From Aneurinibacillus danicus (GTDB lineage Bacteria; Bacillota; Bacilli; Aneurinibacillales; Aneurinibacillaceae): DNA of 37,717 nt. Where the stretch lies: contig NZ_BJXX01000032.1 in NCBI RefSeq assembly GCF_007991215.1, positions 1 to 37,717 on the forward strand. The letters run 5' to 3'. The translations under genes were made by a program, and so were the position numbers. The notes under the pieces are model-generated. The model was given only the letters and a program-made list of their open reading frames with translations, searched no databases and was not told the DNA's origin. Positions within the stretch are counted from its first letter, which is position 1; the number at the start of each line of letters is the position of its first letter. Of the stretch, positions 27,737 to 34,937 are shown in pieces.

Positions 27737-28599
27737 CCACCTCCCTCCTGGCTCATTTGGCTGTCGATAACGTCGACCCGCATATCAAGCAGAGGGGCAT
27801 TCAAAATAGCTGCTCCGACACACCCTATATCCACCTGTCGCTCACGAAGCAAAAGGATAGTCTCTTCTTTAACTCCGCCGGCAAAGGCAACCTTCGTCCG
27901 CTGCCGTGCCCCCAAGTCGTTCAACGTCTGCAAAACAATGTCGAGGTCTTTCAAATTCCCCGTATCAACCATGACGACGTTTGCTCTACCGGAAACAGCT
28001 TCCTTTGTTTCCTGGGCAATGGGCTGCAATTCACCGCGAAGTTGAATCACCGTTTTATGGTCAGGGAATTGTTTAGCTGCTTCAAGTGCTTTTCTTACGC
28101 CCCCAAACATACGGACATAATTTTTATCGATATAAACGAAAGGACCTTCTACCATCCTCATTCCGACTCCCGCAGCCTTCAGTGCCGCTCGAAGGCCGGG
28201 CTTATTGGCTTGCGGGAGCTTTTTCCATCCCCCGCAAACCACCTTTAATTCTGTCCCTGCTAACAATTGGATCTGATGGGCACGTGTCGCATAGCCAGAT
28301 GGGGCCATCATAGCTCCTAGGACCAGATCTTCGGCGATCGCTACGTTCTTCGCTCTTCCCCGGAATGATATGACAACATCACCTGGTTGTACCAATGTCC
28401 CGTCTTCAACGATATACAATAGTTCGCAATCAATCTCTTCCAGTAAAGTAGCTGCATGCTGGACACAGGCCAGCATACCGCAGCCTGTTGCAATCACCTG
28501 AGCGGTAAACAGCCGGTTTTCAATCGAAGAAAATAACGTGTCGCGAATATCTAAGACGAAACGTTCCTGCTGGCGATTCTCCGGTTTTAGAGTCATCAT
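27733..28599 (-). CDS. NadC-like (quinolinate phosphoribosyltransferase superfamily) protein
   Basis: 288 residues. The N-terminal sandwich (VEDGTLVQPGDVVISFRG, residues 65-81) and the barrel (KPGLRAALKAAGVGMR, NVVMVDTGN, VAFAGGVKEETI) follow the NadC/ModD layout. Several quinolinate-contact positions differ: the usual RKTTPG reads KLPQANKPG, the HxHR stretch reads GVGMRMVEG, and KDNH reads DKNY. It is therefore probably not housekeeping NadC and may use another pyridine dicarboxylate or nucleotide. The ATG at 28599 has AGAGGAGAGG. It is wedged between the LarA-like gene and the MoCF-like gene in one operon, which ties it to nickel-pincer nucleotide chemistry or to a pyridine substrate. Confidence 0.78.
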   Translation of the reverse strand: MMTLKPENRQQERFVLDIRDTLFSSIENRLFTAQVIATGCGMLACVQHAATLLEEIDCELLYIVEDGTLVQPGDVVISFRGRAKNVAIAEDLVLGAMMAPSGYATRAHQIQLLAGTELKVVCGGWKKLPQANKPGLRAALKAAGVGMRMVEGPFVYIDKNYVRMFGGVRKALEAAKQFPDHKTVIQLRGELQPIAQETKEAVSGRANVVMVDTGNLKDLDIVLQTLNDLGARQRTKVAFAGGVKEETILLLRERQVDIGCVGAAILNAPLLDMRVDVIDSQMSQEGGG

Positions 28600-28614
28600 G
28601 ACTATCCTCTCCTC

Positions 28615-30042
28615 TTATGCACTCACCAGTATCCCGCGTTGTTTCAACCACTTAGGCATTAACATCTGATCTACTTCTGCACTAACTTCAGGAGCGACTT
28701 TCAACAAGTACTCCGCCAAGGATTCGCTCACATTTATTCCGCCTACAGCACCGTCAAACACAATCACCTTATCCGTGCCGGTTGTCCGATACGCAAACTT
28801 CATCGCGTCCTCCAGGTTCTCGCCGATCATCGCGTACTTCATGTACTCCAGATTTTGCGGATCATGTTCAAATAGGTCTGCCTGTTCTTTTCCTATAACA
28901 ATCGTAGGTAGTTGCTGGGAGAAGAACGCACTCGGATAACCGATCCAGGCGTAATTATGCACCACCATGCGAATTGCCGGATTCACCGGTTTTATGTCCG
29001 GAATCAGCGGTTTTCCATCTTTTCCGTACAGAGCTTCCGTATACCAGGTATAAGGTGCCAGCTTGACGTCTAAGTCAAACAGATCCACATTGGCACCTAC
29101 AAAGTTACAGTAAATGACCCCGGCGGAAAATACATAGGGAACCGGACACGGAAAATCCAATCCGACAATGCAATCTTCAATTTTACCCAGCAACTGGAAC
29201 ATATTCCCGTAATATCGCAGTCCATCCAGGGTAATGGTATCGTTAATACGATACAAATCGTTGTCCGCTTCCACGCTGAGAACACCACTAGGGGACATGT
29301 TTAAAAAGACAGCACCGACAAATTTACTCTGTACAAATGGGGATTCAAAAATCGCCCGGGCTGTAAAATTCGCCCCCCGCGGACCGAGATTCTGGTGGTA
29401 CGTCGACCGGGTCTCTATCCGCGCATAAGACATCCCAAATGGCTTCACAGCACGGTCGACCTGACGATGAAAGTGAACCTCCCGGACATCGCTGTTATGC
29501 ACATGAATAATCCAGTCTGCATCATACGTTCGCTTCAGACCGTAAAGTGTTCCGATCTCGGTTTCGATCGGAATTCCTTCGTCGATCGGGGCCATTCCTC
29601 TCGCAGAGTCAAAATGTTTTTTCAAATTAAAACGTACGATGTACTCCTCCGTCTCACGGAAACGAAGTCCCACCCCTGCACGCAAACGCACTTCTTTCGC
29701 GCCGGTGCGCTGCTTGACTACGTCATAGACCGTGCGCAGCAATTCGGCATAAGGCTCTCCGCCAAGCAATGTAAACCCATGATGGGAGGCCAGCACATTC
29801 ACTGTGTGATGCGGCTCAATCATCGAAAGATCCACGTTCTCCAGCGCCGCTTCCGCCGCTCGCCGAACCGCTTGGATCCCTTCCGGTCCAGGATAAATGA
29901 CCTCCGGCGTGTCAGGAAACAGTTCCTTGATCGACAGAGATGTCATACCCGGCAAATCAGCAAAACGCTTTTTTACAAGACTTGGATCAATCCCGTACCG
30001 TGAAGGACGGGGAGCAAGGGGTTGAATCGGTGGGTGATGCAT
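28615..30042 (-). CDS. Divergent LarA-superfamily nickel-pincer enzyme, substrate unknown
   Basis: 475 residues, longer than lactate racemase LarA (~425). LarA binds the nickel-pincer nucleotide through a Lys and a nickel-ligand His, and uses two His bases. Here H190 (REVHFH), K200 (AVKPFG) and H216 (TYHQN) repeat LarA His174, Lys184 and His200 with identical spacing (+10, +26). DADWIIHVH before them matches EADLLISEG of LarA, and NLEDAMKFAYRTTGTDKVIVFDGAVGGINV, in two parts, matches the LarA C terminus (TLDEAMEKAY, KVTVIPDG). The other LarA base, His108 in TGFHRP, aligns with AGVGLR and is absent, and the DHTRP substrate loop reads SHHGFT. GGGAGG precedes the ATG, which overlaps the ferredoxin stop (TAATG). 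I infer a nickel-pincer enzyme with altered chemistry or substrate. Confidence 0.72.
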   Translation of the reverse strand: MHHPPIQPLAPRPSRYGIDPSLVKKRFADLPGMTSLSIKELFPDTPEVIYPGPEGIQAVRRAAEAALENVDLSMIEPHHTVNVLASHHGFTLLGGEPYAELLRTVYDVVKQRTGAKEVRLRAGVGLRFRETEEYIVRFNLKKHFDSARGMAPIDEGIPIETEIGTLYGLKRTYDADWIIHVHNSDVREVHFHRQVDRAVKPFGMSYARIETRSTYHQNLGPRGANFTARAIFESPFVQSKFVGAVFLNMSPSGVLSVEADNDLYRINDTITLDGLRYYGNMFQLLGKIEDCIVGLDFPCPVPYVFSAGVIYCNFVGANVDLFDLDVKLAPYTWYTEALYGKDGKPLIPDIKPVNPAIRMVVHNYAWIGYPSAFFSQQLPTIVIGKEQADLFEHDPQNLEYMKYAMIGENLEDAMKFAYRTTGTDKVIVFDGAVGGINVSESLAEYLLKVAPEVSAEVDQMLMPKWLKQRGILVSA

Positions 30043-30701
30043 TATTCTTCCTCCCTTTCGATATAATTCTGTTCGCTCGACAACGGAGCTTTGCGAATCT
30101 TCTCAAAAAATTCAATATCCGCGTCAAAGTAAAAACCACGTTGTGCATATTTCTCCTTGACATGGTCTGGAATATCCCAAATGGTCGGGGTTGGACCATA
30201 CCACTGATACCGCCCTTTCGGCGACTCCAGCTCCACACCCGCTGTCTTTAGCAATCGCATGGCCGGTTGAAGGCATTCTACCGTACAGCCGGTCCGCAAT
30301 CCGGTGGCCATGGAGATCTTGTCCGGCGTATCCGCTCCCTGTAGGATCGCGGCCGCCACTTCTTCCGCGCGGGTACCTGTGCAATAGCAAACGACTTGCT
30401 CCGGATGCAAATGGGAATCATAACATAGTTGATGGACCTGCTCGGTATCCGATTGCTGGATATCCACACCGATAAAACGGGGTTCCGTTAACTTCTCCAT
30501 TTGAATGGCATCAAAAGGACAACGCTGTTCACAGGCCGTACAACCCGTACACGATTCCTCCTCAACCACCGCCAGCTTTCTGTTTTTCGTACCTGGAACA
30601 GGCTCCATTGTGATGGCTAATGTCGGACAGACAAAGGAACAAATCCTACACCCGGTACACTTATCGTTAATAATGATTGCAGTCGTATTAATTAAACGCA
30701 A
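30042..30701 (-). CDS. Ferredoxin with two 4Fe-4S motifs fused to a BFD-like 2Fe-2S domain
   Basis: 219 residues. The N terminus has two full clusters, CTGCRICSFVCP (15-26) and CTGCTACEQRCP (51-62). Residues 103-155 are a BFD-like [2Fe-2S] domain with Cys105, Cys107, Cys139 and Cys143 (CYC ... GCTVEC). The tail to 219 is unassigned, with aromatic residues and a charged end. The start is TTG at 30701, with GGGAGTG 7 nt upstream. It is the first gene of the operon and is coupled to the LarA-like gene, so it may pass electrons to that enzyme, to cofactor assembly, or to a redox partner encoded elsewhere. No flavoprotein partner is present in the cluster. Confidence 0.9.
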   Translation of the reverse strand: MRLINTTAIIINDKCTGCRICSFVCPTLAITMEPVPGTKNRKLAVVEEESCTGCTACEQRCPFDAIQMEKLTEPRFIGVDIQQSDTEQVHQLCYDSHLHPEQVVCYCTGTRAEEVAAAILQGADTPDKISMATGLRTGCTVECLQPAMRLLKTAGVELESPKGRYQWYGPTPTIWDIPDHVKEKYAQRGFYFDADIEFFEKIRKAPLSSEQNYIEREEE

Positions 30702-30777
30702 TCGCTTTCACTCCCTTCTCTACATTTTCCTATCAAGCAAATGTAGCAAATTATATCTACATCATTATTCTTCTCTA

Positions 30778-30793
30778 TGCAAAAAACGCGCCA
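30778..30793 (-). promoter_or_regulatory. Sigma-54 promoter of the LarA-like operon
   Basis: Minus strand TGGCGCGTTTTTTGCA: GG at -24 and GC at -12 with the strict 10-nt gap, close to TGGCAC-N5-TTGCA. It lies 77 bp before the ferredoxin start. Confidence 0.8.
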
Positions 30794-30822
30794 AATGGTA
30801 GATTACAGAAAAATCGAATGCA

Positions 30823-30990
30823 ATGGAAATACATAATTTCCATAAAGCAGCAAATGGTTTCCGTTTAGATAGAAACATTATGGTTCCAAGCTGTTCTTAA
30901 TTTAAATATCATTCGCACTGGAATCTATCAGAACCATGAAGTTTCCAATTAACCGAAAACTTTATGCTGTCTTCAGAAACACGTTGTTTC
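30823..30990. promoter_or_regulatory. Putative enhancer sites for the sigma-54 activator
   Basis: Palindromes of the form GAAA-N7-TTTC lie between the two divergent sigma-54 promoters: GGAAAT-N5-ATTTCC (30825-30841), GAACC-N5-GTTTC (30931-30945, one arm imperfect) and GAAAC-N5-GTTTC (30976-30990). The 11-mer GTTTCCAATTA is repeated at 30941 and 30986, 45 bp apart. An ATGGTTC / GAACCAT pair (30880, 30931) adds to the symmetry. Placement and symmetry fit binding of the Fis/TyrR-type activator. Confidence 0.6.
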
Positions 30991-31022
30991 CAATTATCCC
31001 GATTTTTCTATACTATATGGTT

Positions 31023-31038
31023 TGGCATCGTATTTGCT
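31023..31038 (+). promoter_or_regulatory. Sigma-54 promoter of the nickel transporter gene
   Basis: Plus strand TGGCATCGTATTTGCT: GG at -24, GC at -12, exact 10-nt gap. It faces the transporter start at 31122 and is divergent to the promoter at 30778-30793. Confidence 0.78.
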
Positions 31039-31121
31039 TGCGTATGTTAGCTGTATGTTGAGGAACAAAATAATAATGAGGAGCGCATGATGAAACAAAT
31101 TTAATTTAGGGGTGTGTAATC

Positions 31122-31838
31122 ATGGAAATCAGTTTGTTATCAACTCTAGCATTTGGATTTATTCTCGGAATTAAACATGCGATTGAGCCCGATCATGTAA
31201 TTGCTGTGTCAACTATTGCCAGTGGGAGTAAAAAATTATGGCGCTCATCTCTGGCGGGAGTATTTTGGGGAATTGGTCATACTGCAACATTGTTTATTGT
31301 TGGTCTCGTTCTTATTCTTATGAATGGTAAAATACCAGAGAAATGGTCCATGTCTTTAGAATTTTTGGTTGGAATTATGCTGGTTTATCTTGGGATCACC
31401 AGTATACTTTCTTTTAAAAATATCCATACTCATGAACATGAGCATGATGGAGAATTACATAAGCATTTCCATTCCCACAAGCATGATGGCGAACATGAGC
31501 ATAAACACCAGCATAAAGATGTTTTTTATATGAAATCAATGCTAGTTGGTTTAGTACATGGACTAGCAGGAAGTGCAGCAATGACTCTGTTAACAATGTC
31601 AACGGTTAAGAGTGTTTGGGAAGGTGCTGTTTATATTCTTGTATTTGGCGTTGGAACTGTTGTCGGTATGCTTCTATTTACTACAGTGATCGGGATTCCA
31701 TTTGTAATTAGTGCCAAAAAAATAAAGATTAACAAAGCCCTTACACAAATTACCGGTGTAATCAGTACAGCATTTGGATTCTATTACATGTATAACTTAG
31801 GGATTACAGAGGAGCTATTCAAACTTTGGATACAATAG
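31122..31838 (+). CDS. UreH/NiCoT-like nickel transporter
   Basis: 238 residues with about six membrane segments. TM1-TM2 carry GIKHAIEPDHVIAVSTI, the His-x-Asp-His nickel-binding signature of the NiCoT/UreH group, and a later SSLAGVFWGIGHTATL. The central cytoplasmic loop (about 100-132) is a His/Glu/Asp/Lys-rich metal-binding run. AGGGGTG precedes the ATG. Its divergent sigma-54 promoter and shared enhancer region with the LarA-like operon indicate that nickel import is induced together with the nickel-pincer pathway. The base composition is more AT-rich than the neighbouring operon. Confidence 0.88.
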   Translation: MEISLLSTLAFGFILGIKHAIEPDHVIAVSTIASGSKKLWRSSLAGVFWGIGHTATLFIVGLVLILMNGKIPEKWSMSLEFLVGIMLVYLGITSILSFKNIHTHEHEHDGELHKHFHSHKHDGEHEHKHQHKDVFYMKSMLVGLVHGLAGSAAMTLLTMSTVKSVWEGAVYILVFGVGTVVGMLLFTTVIGIPFVISAKKIKINKALTQITGVISTAFGFYYMYNLGITEELFKLWIQ

Positions 31839-32171
31839 TGTGGATTGGCTCTTTATTGTATCTATTTTTGCTTCATTTATGACGTTCTGTACTATTGCGT
31901 TAAATCCATTTAATTCAGGGTTTAACACTTTTTGTTATTTTATTTTTGGTTACGTTTGTCACTAAATTATCCCAAATACCGTCCCCATATAATGGGGATG
32001 ACATTTGGGATTTAGCTCGGCAGATGTACGATCCTCCTTAAAAAATCTACTTTATGTTCAGTACTTCTGTTTTATCGAAAAAAACACTCAATCCTTCCTT
32101 TATTCTGTTATTGTATTAATACAGAAAAACGAAATACCATTATAATTATATAACAGAATGAGGTGAATAAA
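31839..32171. other. Intergenic stretch with a long hairpin and a possible promoter
   Basis: The hairpin at 31969-32011 has 20-nt arms (beginning ATCCCAAAT, ending ATTTGGGAT) with 3 mismatches and a 3-nt loop. It lacks a T-run, so it may be a terminator of the transporter gene or a regulatory RNA structure. A perfect TATAAT at 32141-32146, with only a weak -35 (AATACA), is the likely promoter of the CoA-transferase gene. No gene is seen. Confidence 0.45.
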
Positions 32172-33707
32172 ATGCTATCAAACCGTTTACGACATAAAGC
32201 GCTATTCAATAAAATTGTTACCAGTAAAGAGGCTGCCAGCTGGATTCAAAACGGCATGACGATCGGATTCAGTGGATTTACTTCTTCAGGAGATCCTAAA
32301 CAACTCCCTATTGCGATCGCCGAACGTGCGCATAAAGAAGGAAAGCCGTTCAAAATTAACGTATATACAGGCGCTTCCGTTTCTCCTCATATCGATTCTG
32401 TACTGGCCGAATACATGAACCTTCGCCTTCCATTTCAGTCTAACGATACTCTTCGCAAGGAAATCAATCAAGGACACATACGTTATATCGACCAGCATCT
32501 GTCAGAAACAGGTGATGCACTAAACACACATGCTATTCCGCAGGTGGACATTGCAGTGGTAGAAGCGCTTGCCATTACGGAGGACGGAAACATCATTCCT
32601 ACTACGTCCTGCGGAAACACCCATAATTATATTAAAAATGCAAAAGAAGTTATCGTGGAATTAAACCTCGCTCAGCCGCTTTCTCTAGAAGGCGTACATG
32701 ACATTTACGACATTCCTGCTTTTGGTAGGCGTCAGGCAATTCCTCTTACATCTGTCGATCAACGCATCGGATGTACCGGTATCCCTGTTGAATTCGACCG
32801 TATCAAGGGCATTGTCGTGACAAACGTGCCCGATACACCCAAAAAACTTATAGAGCCTGACAAAGAAACAATTATCATTGCCGATCATCTATTGAACTTT
32901 TTACAAGAAGAAGTCAAAGCGGGCCGCCTGTCTAAGAAACTCCCCCCGCTTCAGTCCGGGGTCGGCTCTGTCGCCAATGCAGTCTTCTACGGCTTCTTAC
33001 GTTCTGAATTTAGTGATTTGCAGTTATATTCCGAAGTACTCCAGGATTCCGTATTTGATTTAATTGATGAAGGTAAGGTTCGTTTCGCTTCCGGAGGCGC
33101 GCTGACTTTATCGGAAGCAAAAATGAATAGAGTCCTGCAGAATTTCGAGAAATACCGTGAAAAAATCGTTTTGCGACCCCAAGATATGTCCAACAATCCG
33201 GAAATCATTCGCCGTCTTGGACTAATTACAATAAATACCGCGCTTGAAGTCGATATTTACGGCAACGTCAATTCTACACATGTAATGGGCAGCAAGATGA
33301 TGAACGGCATTGGTGGATCCGGAGATTTCACGCGCAATGCGCGCATTAGCATTTTTGTTACAAAATCCACCGCAAAAAACGGCTGTATTTCAAGCATCGT
33401 GCCGTTTGCCTCGCATATCGACCATACCGCACACGATACTATGGTTATTATTACAGAGCAAGGCGTTGCTGACCTCAGGGGACTCAGCCCAAGAGAACGT
33501 GCGGAAGAAATCATGAAAAACTGTGCCCATCCTTCTTATCGGAACCAATTGTATGATTACTTTCATGAAGCGCTACAGCGCGGCGGCTATACACCGCATG
33601 TCATAGAAAAAGCATTTTCCTGGCATACCCGCTTTGCAGAGAGCGGAACTATGCTTGAGCCTATGATTAAAGCCGAGAAACCGAAAGCCAAAATGTCGGT
33701 ACATTGA
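32172..33707 (+). CDS. Cat1/AarC-type acetyl-CoA hydrolase / CoA-transferase
   Basis: 511 residues from the ATG at 32172 (GAGGTG, 6-nt gap); an in-frame GTG at 32163 overlaps that site. Family marks: GFTSSGDPKQLP near the N terminus, LYSEVLQDSVFDLI (likely active-site Glu region), GGIGGSGDFTRNA written as GIGGSGDFTRNA, and EQGVADLRGLSPRERAEEI. The family moves CoA between acetate and succinate or propionate, or hydrolyses acetyl-CoA. It could balance acetyl-CoA made by the MhpF step, but it has its own promoter and no sigma-54 site, so a link is only suggestive. Confidence 0.88.
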   Translation: MLSNRLRHKALFNKIVTSKEAASWIQNGMTIGFSGFTSSGDPKQLPIAIAERAHKEGKPFKINVYTGASVSPHIDSVLAEYMNLRLPFQSNDTLRKEINQGHIRYIDQHLSETGDALNTHAIPQVDIAVVEALAITEDGNIIPTTSCGNTHNYIKNAKEVIVELNLAQPLSLEGVHDIYDIPAFGRRQAIPLTSVDQRIGCTGIPVEFDRIKGIVVTNVPDTPKKLIEPDKETIIIADHLLNFLQEEVKAGRLSKKLPPLQSGVGSVANAVFYGFLRSEFSDLQLYSEVLQDSVFDLIDEGKVRFASGGALTLSEAKMNRVLQNFEKYREKIVLRPQDMSNNPEIIRRLGLITINTALEVDIYGNVNSTHVMGSKMMNGIGGSGDFTRNARISIFVTKSTAKNGCISSIVPFASHIDHTAHDTMVIITEQGVADLRGLSPRERAEEIMKNCAHPSYRNQLYDYFHEALQRGGYTPHVIEKAFSWHTRFAESGTMLEPMIKAEKPKAKMSVH

Positions 33708-33730
33708 CATTCAAACAAACGAACCCTTTT

Positions 33731-33919
33731 TTTTCTGTGAAGATCGTGAAGAAAGAAGGAGAGGGAAAGAGGAAAGGAGATCCAGGGAAGAAAAAGGCGT
33801 TCGCCTTTTTCTACATTAAAATCCTCTCCTCGTTCCCTTCTCTCTTTTCCTTCATGCCGCAAAAATCAGCCGCCCTTCTCCGCATTTTCATGTCAGGGTT
33901 ACGGCAGAAAAGTCATGGA
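33731..33919. repeat. Full copy C of the dispersed ~190-bp repeat, inverted relative to copy B
   Basis: Reverse complement of the copy at 9911-10098 with scattered substitutions. The central palindrome (33790-33811) has arms GAAAAAGGCG / CGCCTTTTTC; the 2-nt loop is TT. It lies between the convergent CoA-transferase and LysR genes, a natural position for a bidirectional terminator. Confidence 0.85.
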
Positions 33920-33966
33920 ATAAGTTTCCATTACGAAGGAACAACACCCCTTCTGATCGATGACTA

Positions 33967-34827
33967 CTAACAAGTATGCGCATCCTTCATCATTTCGATA
34001 AATTTACACAAAGCAGCCGAATAAAATACATCTTTCCTTGTAATAAAAGTGGTCGGCACTCTTGAATACTTTTGTGGAAGGGGAGTCAAAGTTAAAGAGT
34101 GATCATGTCCTTTTATAATGGCTTTCATCATTACAGCGATGCCCATACCCGCTTTCACACAACCGATAATTGCCTCGATTGTACCAAATTCCAATACTCG
34201 CTTTGGATAAATTCCTTCTTCGTGCAACCATTTTTCTAACATGTTGCGATAATAGCAGCCACGGCTAAATACCAATAAACTTATTTCGTTTACATCTTGA
34301 ATTGATGATAGAGGCTGATGGCTGATGAGTGTCAGTTCTTCCTCTTGAAACAGGGTAGAAGTTAAATCAGGGTGATGGACCTCTCCCGCAACAAACGCTC
34401 CTTCAAGCTTTCGTTCCAAAACAAGTTGAATGAGTTCATCCGTTGTATGAGTTTCTAAGATCAGCTCAACCTCGGGATAATTTGCGTAATAAGCTGCAAG
34501 TATAGGAGGAAGACGAACAGCAGCCGTTGATTCAGTAGAGCCAATTTTCAAAGTCCCCAGTGGTGTAGTCGCATTGCTTTGAACTGATTTTATCGATTGT
34601 TCGATTAAATGTATGATTTGTTTGGCATACGTTAATAGAATTTCCCCATTGGCATTTAAAGCAACGCCTTTTCCGTTACGATAAAATAATGGTGCTCCTA
34701 ACTCATCTTCCAGGTGTTTGATTCTCATTGTGACATTCGATTGTACGTAATTTAAATTTCTTGCTGCACGCGATATATTCCGCTCTTCAGCTACTTCTTT
34801 AAAAACAATAAGATCTTTAATGTCCAC
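33967..34827 (-). CDS. LysR-family transcriptional regulator
   Basis: 286 residues. The winged HTH at 1-60 (FKEVAEERNISRAARNLNYVQSNVTMRIKHLEDELG) is followed by the effector domain from about 90 (LGTLKIGSTESTAAVRLP). The start is GTG at 34827 with AGGGGG 7 nt upstream. Divergent from the MFS gene with a 110-bp gap, it most likely controls that transporter, responding to its substrate. The effector is unknown. Confidence 0.92.
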   Translation of the reverse strand: MDIKDLIVFKEVAEERNISRAARNLNYVQSNVTMRIKHLEDELGAPLFYRNGKGVALNANGEILLTYAKQIIHLIEQSIKSVQSNATTPLGTLKIGSTESTAAVRLPPILAAYYANYPEVELILETHTTDELIQLVLERKLEGAFVAGEVHHPDLTSTLFQEEELTLISHQPLSSIQDVNEISLLVFSRGCYYRNMLEKWLHEEGIYPKRVLEFGTIEAIIGCVKAGMGIAVMMKAIIKGHDHSLTLTPLPQKYSRVPTTFITRKDVFYSAALCKFIEMMKDAHTC

Positions 34828-34883
34828 CCAATTTCCCCCTAACTATATCATCTTTTTTGATAACTTTCATCTTTATTAATCAT

Positions 34884-34912
34884 TTTACATGATATCTCTG
34901 CTTTCATAAAAT
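34884..34912 (+). promoter_or_regulatory. Promoter of the MFS gene
   Basis: TTTACA (34884-34889), 17-bp spacer, TAAAAT (34907-34912), 25 bp before the GTG start, within the LysR-MFS divergent gap. Confidence 0.6.
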
Positions 34913-34937
34913 GAAATGCAGGCGGAGGTGTTCTAAA

